Program-made: the position numbers and the translations under genes
Shown here: piece by piece, positions 40,524 through 42,967 of the stretch
Numbering within the stretch: the first letter of the stretch is position 1
Layout of the letters: each line of letters begins with the position of its first letter
NCBI GenBank assembly: GCA_903884455.1
Contig: CAISEW010000055.1
Location: 1-42,967, forward strand
Length of the DNA stretch: 42,967 bases
Direction of reading: 5' to 3'
Source of the DNA: an uncultured Chloroflexota bacterium
Lineage (GTDB): Bacteria > Chloroflexota > Dehalococcoidia > GIF9 > AB-539-J10
Notes under the pieces: generated by a model
Databases searched by the model: none
Told to the model about the DNA's origin: nothing
What the model saw: only the letters and a program-made list of their open reading frames with translations

Positions 40524-41018
40524 CTAGCTATAGTTTCCCGCCCACCAAGTTTTGCAAAGATTTAAAGCGTCCTCTCCGCAAAAAGTGTCCTGGATTGTGT
40601 AGTCGCCTTCGTTAACAACCCCATCACTTGACGGCTCTACCCAGAGCCAATAGTTCTGAGTTTCGTTTTCAATGTGAAACTTAACTACCCAGTGATCTTG
40701 TTCCGTACCCTGCTCCCAGTGCTTTACCCAGACCATGCAAGCCTCCAGCCCTTGCATATAGGCATTCCACCAGAGATCAGCGGCGAAATGTCCACACTCA
40801 TAGACCCCTTTTATCCACAAATTATTGTCTGTGGTGTCCTGAGCGAGAAAATCCAGAACTTCCTGCTCAGTTGCCGGCGAAACTTTAGAGGCATTGTAAA
40901 TCTCAGAGGAATAGGTATAAGGCTCTCTAGTCTGAGCTATAACCGACGTACATCCTGACACGAATGCTGGTAAAGCCACCAGCGAGACAAGAATGACGAG
41001 AACTAATGCGCGCTTCAT
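40524..41018 (-). CDS. Putative lipoprotein with transglutaminase-like Cys-His pattern
   Basis: 164 residues. The N-terminus is a lipoprotein signal (MKRALVLVILVSLVALPAF, lipobox VSGC with Cys23), so it should be membrane-anchored outside the cytoplasm. The mature part has YECGHFAADLW, then DHWVVKF, then YWLWVEPSSD, an order of Cys, His and acidic residues resembling a transglutaminase or papain-like core; this is inference from spacing. It converges with def (12 bp between stops). Confidence 0.7.
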   Translation of the reverse strand: MKRALVLVILVSLVALPAFVSGCTSVIAQTREPYTYSSEIYNASKVSPATEQEVLDFLAQDTTDNNLWIKGVYECGHFAADLWWNAYMQGLEACMVWVKHWEQGTEQDHWVVKFHIENETQNYWLWVEPSSDGVVNEGDYTIQDTFCGEDALNLCKTWWAGNYS

Positions 41019-41519
41019 ATCTGTTGCCCTTATTTCTTCACCAGTTTATCTAACCTCTAGCGAGTGATTACCTTATTAGCTACCAGGATTCATTAACTAG
41101 TACTTTCGTCATATATATAGTCGCTAGAAAAAAGGAAAATCCCTCACTTGCCTAGTACTTTTAGGGGATTTTTGTCCTGGTTTATTTCCTGGGAAGTGAA
41201 GAAAACTGCGAAATAAAGATAACCCCGCTTGCTATCTCACTCCACCTTAGCTTCAGATACGGTTAGGAAGGAGCTTATCCATCTCCCAATCTACTCGCTG
41301 AAGCAATCTCTTGAGATTGCCACGCCCCGACAAGTCGGGGCTCGCAATGACAAGAGAGCCATCCTGAACCTTTTACCCTTTGTCATTCTGAGCCGAAGGC
41401 GAAGAATCTCATAATACTTAAGACAAGCTCTGCGAGGAATTTCACTGATGAGATTACCACGCTTCGCAGGCAATAACGATTCGAGTTGCTAAACGATTTT
41501 GGAAGGGAATCAAATGGAA
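41019..41519. repeat. Intergenic region with dispersed repeats
   Basis: No gene is seen. A hairpin AAAATCCCT...AGGGGATTTT (41136-41172) ends in a T run. TCTAGCGA (41056) and TCGCTAGA (41121) are inverted. 41311-41352 is an inverted copy of the TCATTGCGAG unit with CCCCGACAAGTCGGGG, and diverged relatives lie at ~41380-41410 and ~41448-41479. Confidence 0.55.
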
Positions 41520-41552
41520 GGAGATAACCGAGCCTGAGGCTCGGTTATCTCC
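41520..41552 (-). terminator. Strong hairpin after PKD protein gene
   Basis: A perfect 15-bp stem GGAGATAACCGAGCC / GGCTCGGTTATCTCC with loop TGA. T5 follows on the plus strand. It lies ten bases beyond the stop of the minus-strand gene and may end transcription from either side. Confidence 0.7.
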
Positions 41553-41561
41553 TTTTTATCT

Positions 41562-42967
41562 TTACTCTGCTGCTTGGTGCGCTTTGCGCCTTCTTCTTCT
41601 CCCCCAGACCACTCCCCAGATAATCAAGCCAATCGCGGCTATTATGACAATGATAAGCCACCAGGTGATGGTTCGTGACGTTGTGAATGTGCCGCTCAAC
41701 CCGGCAACGTTCACCTCATACTGCCCGTAATCTAATCCAGACCGGGTGAAACTCACTTGCTGGCTCTGTCCGGCAGCCAGTGTCACCGTCTTGGTATCTA
41801 TGGTTTCGCCATTTAGCTTTAGCTCAACAGTATAAGTGCCTGACTGCCCACCGTCGTTGGCTATGTTGGCGGTAATGGTAACGCTTTCCCCAGTCTTGGT
41901 CACGAAGGTAGTCTTTTCCACGCTGGGCACTATACTCAAGCCACCCGGTATAAAGTGGGCAGGCGGGGTAGGTGTCGGAGCAAGCTCAGCCAGTACGCCA
42001 TAAATACTGAAGTGGTTTATCGGCGCAGATAGGGTCAGCTCGGCTACACCGTTTGGTCCGCCTGCTTCATACTCCAGTGGTACCCAGACTCCGTTAACAT
42101 CATCATAATAAGCCATGGTTACATTTGAAGCATTCGCGGGCAATTGTGTTTGATTCAAGCCCAATGTCAGGAGAATATCCCTATCGAAAACAGCGTCCGC
42201 AGGAGTTATGTTGAAGACCACAATCGCCATGGTATTCACTGGAAGAGCAGGTATTTCCTCGAGCGCTCTGACTACTATGAGATAGTATGTCCTTGCGTCA
42301 ACAACAGGTGCGTGAGTTCCCCGCGCCAGGAACAAGCTGTCACTGCTATCGGGGCTAGGACCAGTCAAGTTCACCGCTAGGCAGTTATTGGCGTAAAGAG
42401 GCTTCGTGGTGTTATTTCCTTCCCAGTCCACCGTAAGGTATTTAAGGGAAGGACAACCACCACCGCCACCGGCAGGCGTAACGGGAGTGCAGTTTTCAGC
42501 TGTTATGTATCCAGTCTTGGTTTCGTCATCCGAGCCGCAGGCATTGCTGACGGTTAAGGTGACGTTGTAAGTGCCAGCGTTTGCATATTGATGGGACGGG
42601 TTCCGGTCTGTGCTCGTGCCGCCATCACCGAAAGTCCAGTTCCAGCTCGTGGGGTTTCCTGTGGATAAATCTGTGAAGACAACAGTTAGAGGAGCACAGC
42701 CGCTGGTTTGATCAGCACTGAAGTTCGCTATGGGACTGGGCTGAACTGCAATGTACTCAATCTTGGTCTCGGTATCATCACCGCAGCCGTTGCTGATGGT
42801 CAGGCTGACGGTGTAAGTGCCGGCGCTGGCGTAGGCATGGGATGGGTTTTGAGCAGTGCTGTTACTGCCATCGCCGAAAGTCCAGAACCAGCTATCGTAG
42901 GTGCCAGTGGAGTCATCGGTGAAGTTAATAGCTACATTGGCACAGGGCTCGGTATTGCTGGCATGGA
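41562..42967 (-). CDS. PKD/CARDB surface protein, C-terminal part (5' truncated by window)
   Basis: The frame stays open to the window edge, so the GTG near 42431 is internal and the start lies outside. From the edge inward there are two PKD repeats with SWFWTFGDGS / SWNWTFGDGG and AGTYTVSLTISNGCGDD / AGTYNVTLTVSNACGSD, then a glycine-rich linker (GGGGGC), an unassigned beta domain (~42430-42000), a CARDB-like domain (TANIANDGGQSGTYTVELKLNG) and a C-terminal membrane helix (WWLIIVIIAAIGLIIWGVVW) with an RRRRRK tail. This is a cell-surface or exported protein anchored by its C-terminus. Ligand or role cannot be told. Confidence 0.85.
   Translation of the reverse strand, partial: HASNTEPCANVAINFTDDSTGTYDSWFWTFGDGSNSTAQNPSHAYASAGTYTVSLTISNGCGDDTETKIEYIAVQPSPIANFSADQTSGCAPLTVVFTDLSTGNPTSWNWTFGDGGTSTDRNPSHQYANAGTYNVTLTVSNACGSDDETKTGYITAENCTPVTPAGGGGGCPSLKYLTVDWEGNNTTKPLYANNCLAVNLTGPSPDSSDSLFLARGTHAPVVDARTYYLIVVRALEEIPALPVNTMAIVVFNITPADAVFDRDILLTLGLNQTQLPANASNVTMAYYDDVNGVWVPLEYEAGGPNGVAELTLSAPINHFSIYGVLAELAPTPTPPAHFIPGGLSIVPSVEKTTFVTKTGESVTITANIANDGGQSGTYTVELKLNGETIDTKTVTLAAGQSQQVSFTRSGLDYGQYEVNVAGLSGTFTTSRTITWWLIIVIIAAIGLIIWGVVWGRRRRRKAHQAAE

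Noticed and set aside
1-42967. tRNA, rRNA genes and CRISPR arrays.
   Set aside because: No TψC-arm context folding into a cloverleaf, no rRNA-like sequence and no regularly spaced identical repeats were seen by eye; a covariance-model scan would be the decisive check.

Overview
The window looks like a chromosomal contig from an anaerobic, probably Wood-Ljungdahl-type bacterium. The style of the redox genes, the PKD surface protein, the short sigma70-like promoters, the CIRCE-controlled groESL and the families of dispersed intergenic repeats are compatible with Chloroflexota (Dehalococcoidia or relatives). That placement is inference; no rRNA or tRNA gene is present to settle it.

Region 1 (1-18767) is a dense C1/electron-bifurcation block. 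It holds three MetF-type methylenetetrahydrofolate reductases (one cut by the window edge), MetV, a DUF3786 protein, a molybdopterin formate dehydrogenase, HdrC, two HdrA modules and two MvhD modules. A histidine kinase with a CRP-like sensor domain and two stand-alone receivers sit between the formate dehydrogenase and the Hdr genes. The striking point is architecture. A complete GltD-like NADPH/FAD module is inserted between the two [4Fe-4S] motifs of the formate dehydrogenase, and the same kind of insertion occurs in the 1490-residue double HdrA. Together the genes suggest complexes passing electrons among formate, NAD(P)H, ferredoxin and methylene-THF, without a recognisable HdrB. MobA (18771-19385, opposite strand) would make the bis-MGD cofactor the formate dehydrogenase needs.

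Region 2 (19392-22850) is a repeat-filled spacer, tsaD, an HD-GYP/PAS signalling gene with a small overlapping downstream ORF that standard length cut-offs would miss, and a long gene-poor stretch.

Region 3 (23008-33590) is accessory. A promoter drives a four-gene row: PLD-nuclease/SNF2-helicase fusion, Eco57I/COG1002-like adenine methylase, and two unrecognised proteins. This is a restriction-like defence candidate. It is followed by imperfect hairpin repeats, a small lineage-type hypothetical gene, a candidate GGA-rich noncoding RNA with promoter, closing helix and U-tract, and a HEPN/MNT toxin-antitoxin-like pair with a palindrome at its start site.

Region 4 (33773-42967) is mostly housekeeping: DUF2851 with an XRE regulator, CIRCE-groES-groEL, an M16 peptidase, a crotonase, a peptide deformylase that has lost one canonical metal-ligand histidine, a lipoprotein with a transglutaminase-like Cys-His pattern, and the C-terminal part of a PKD/CARDB surface protein that runs off the window.
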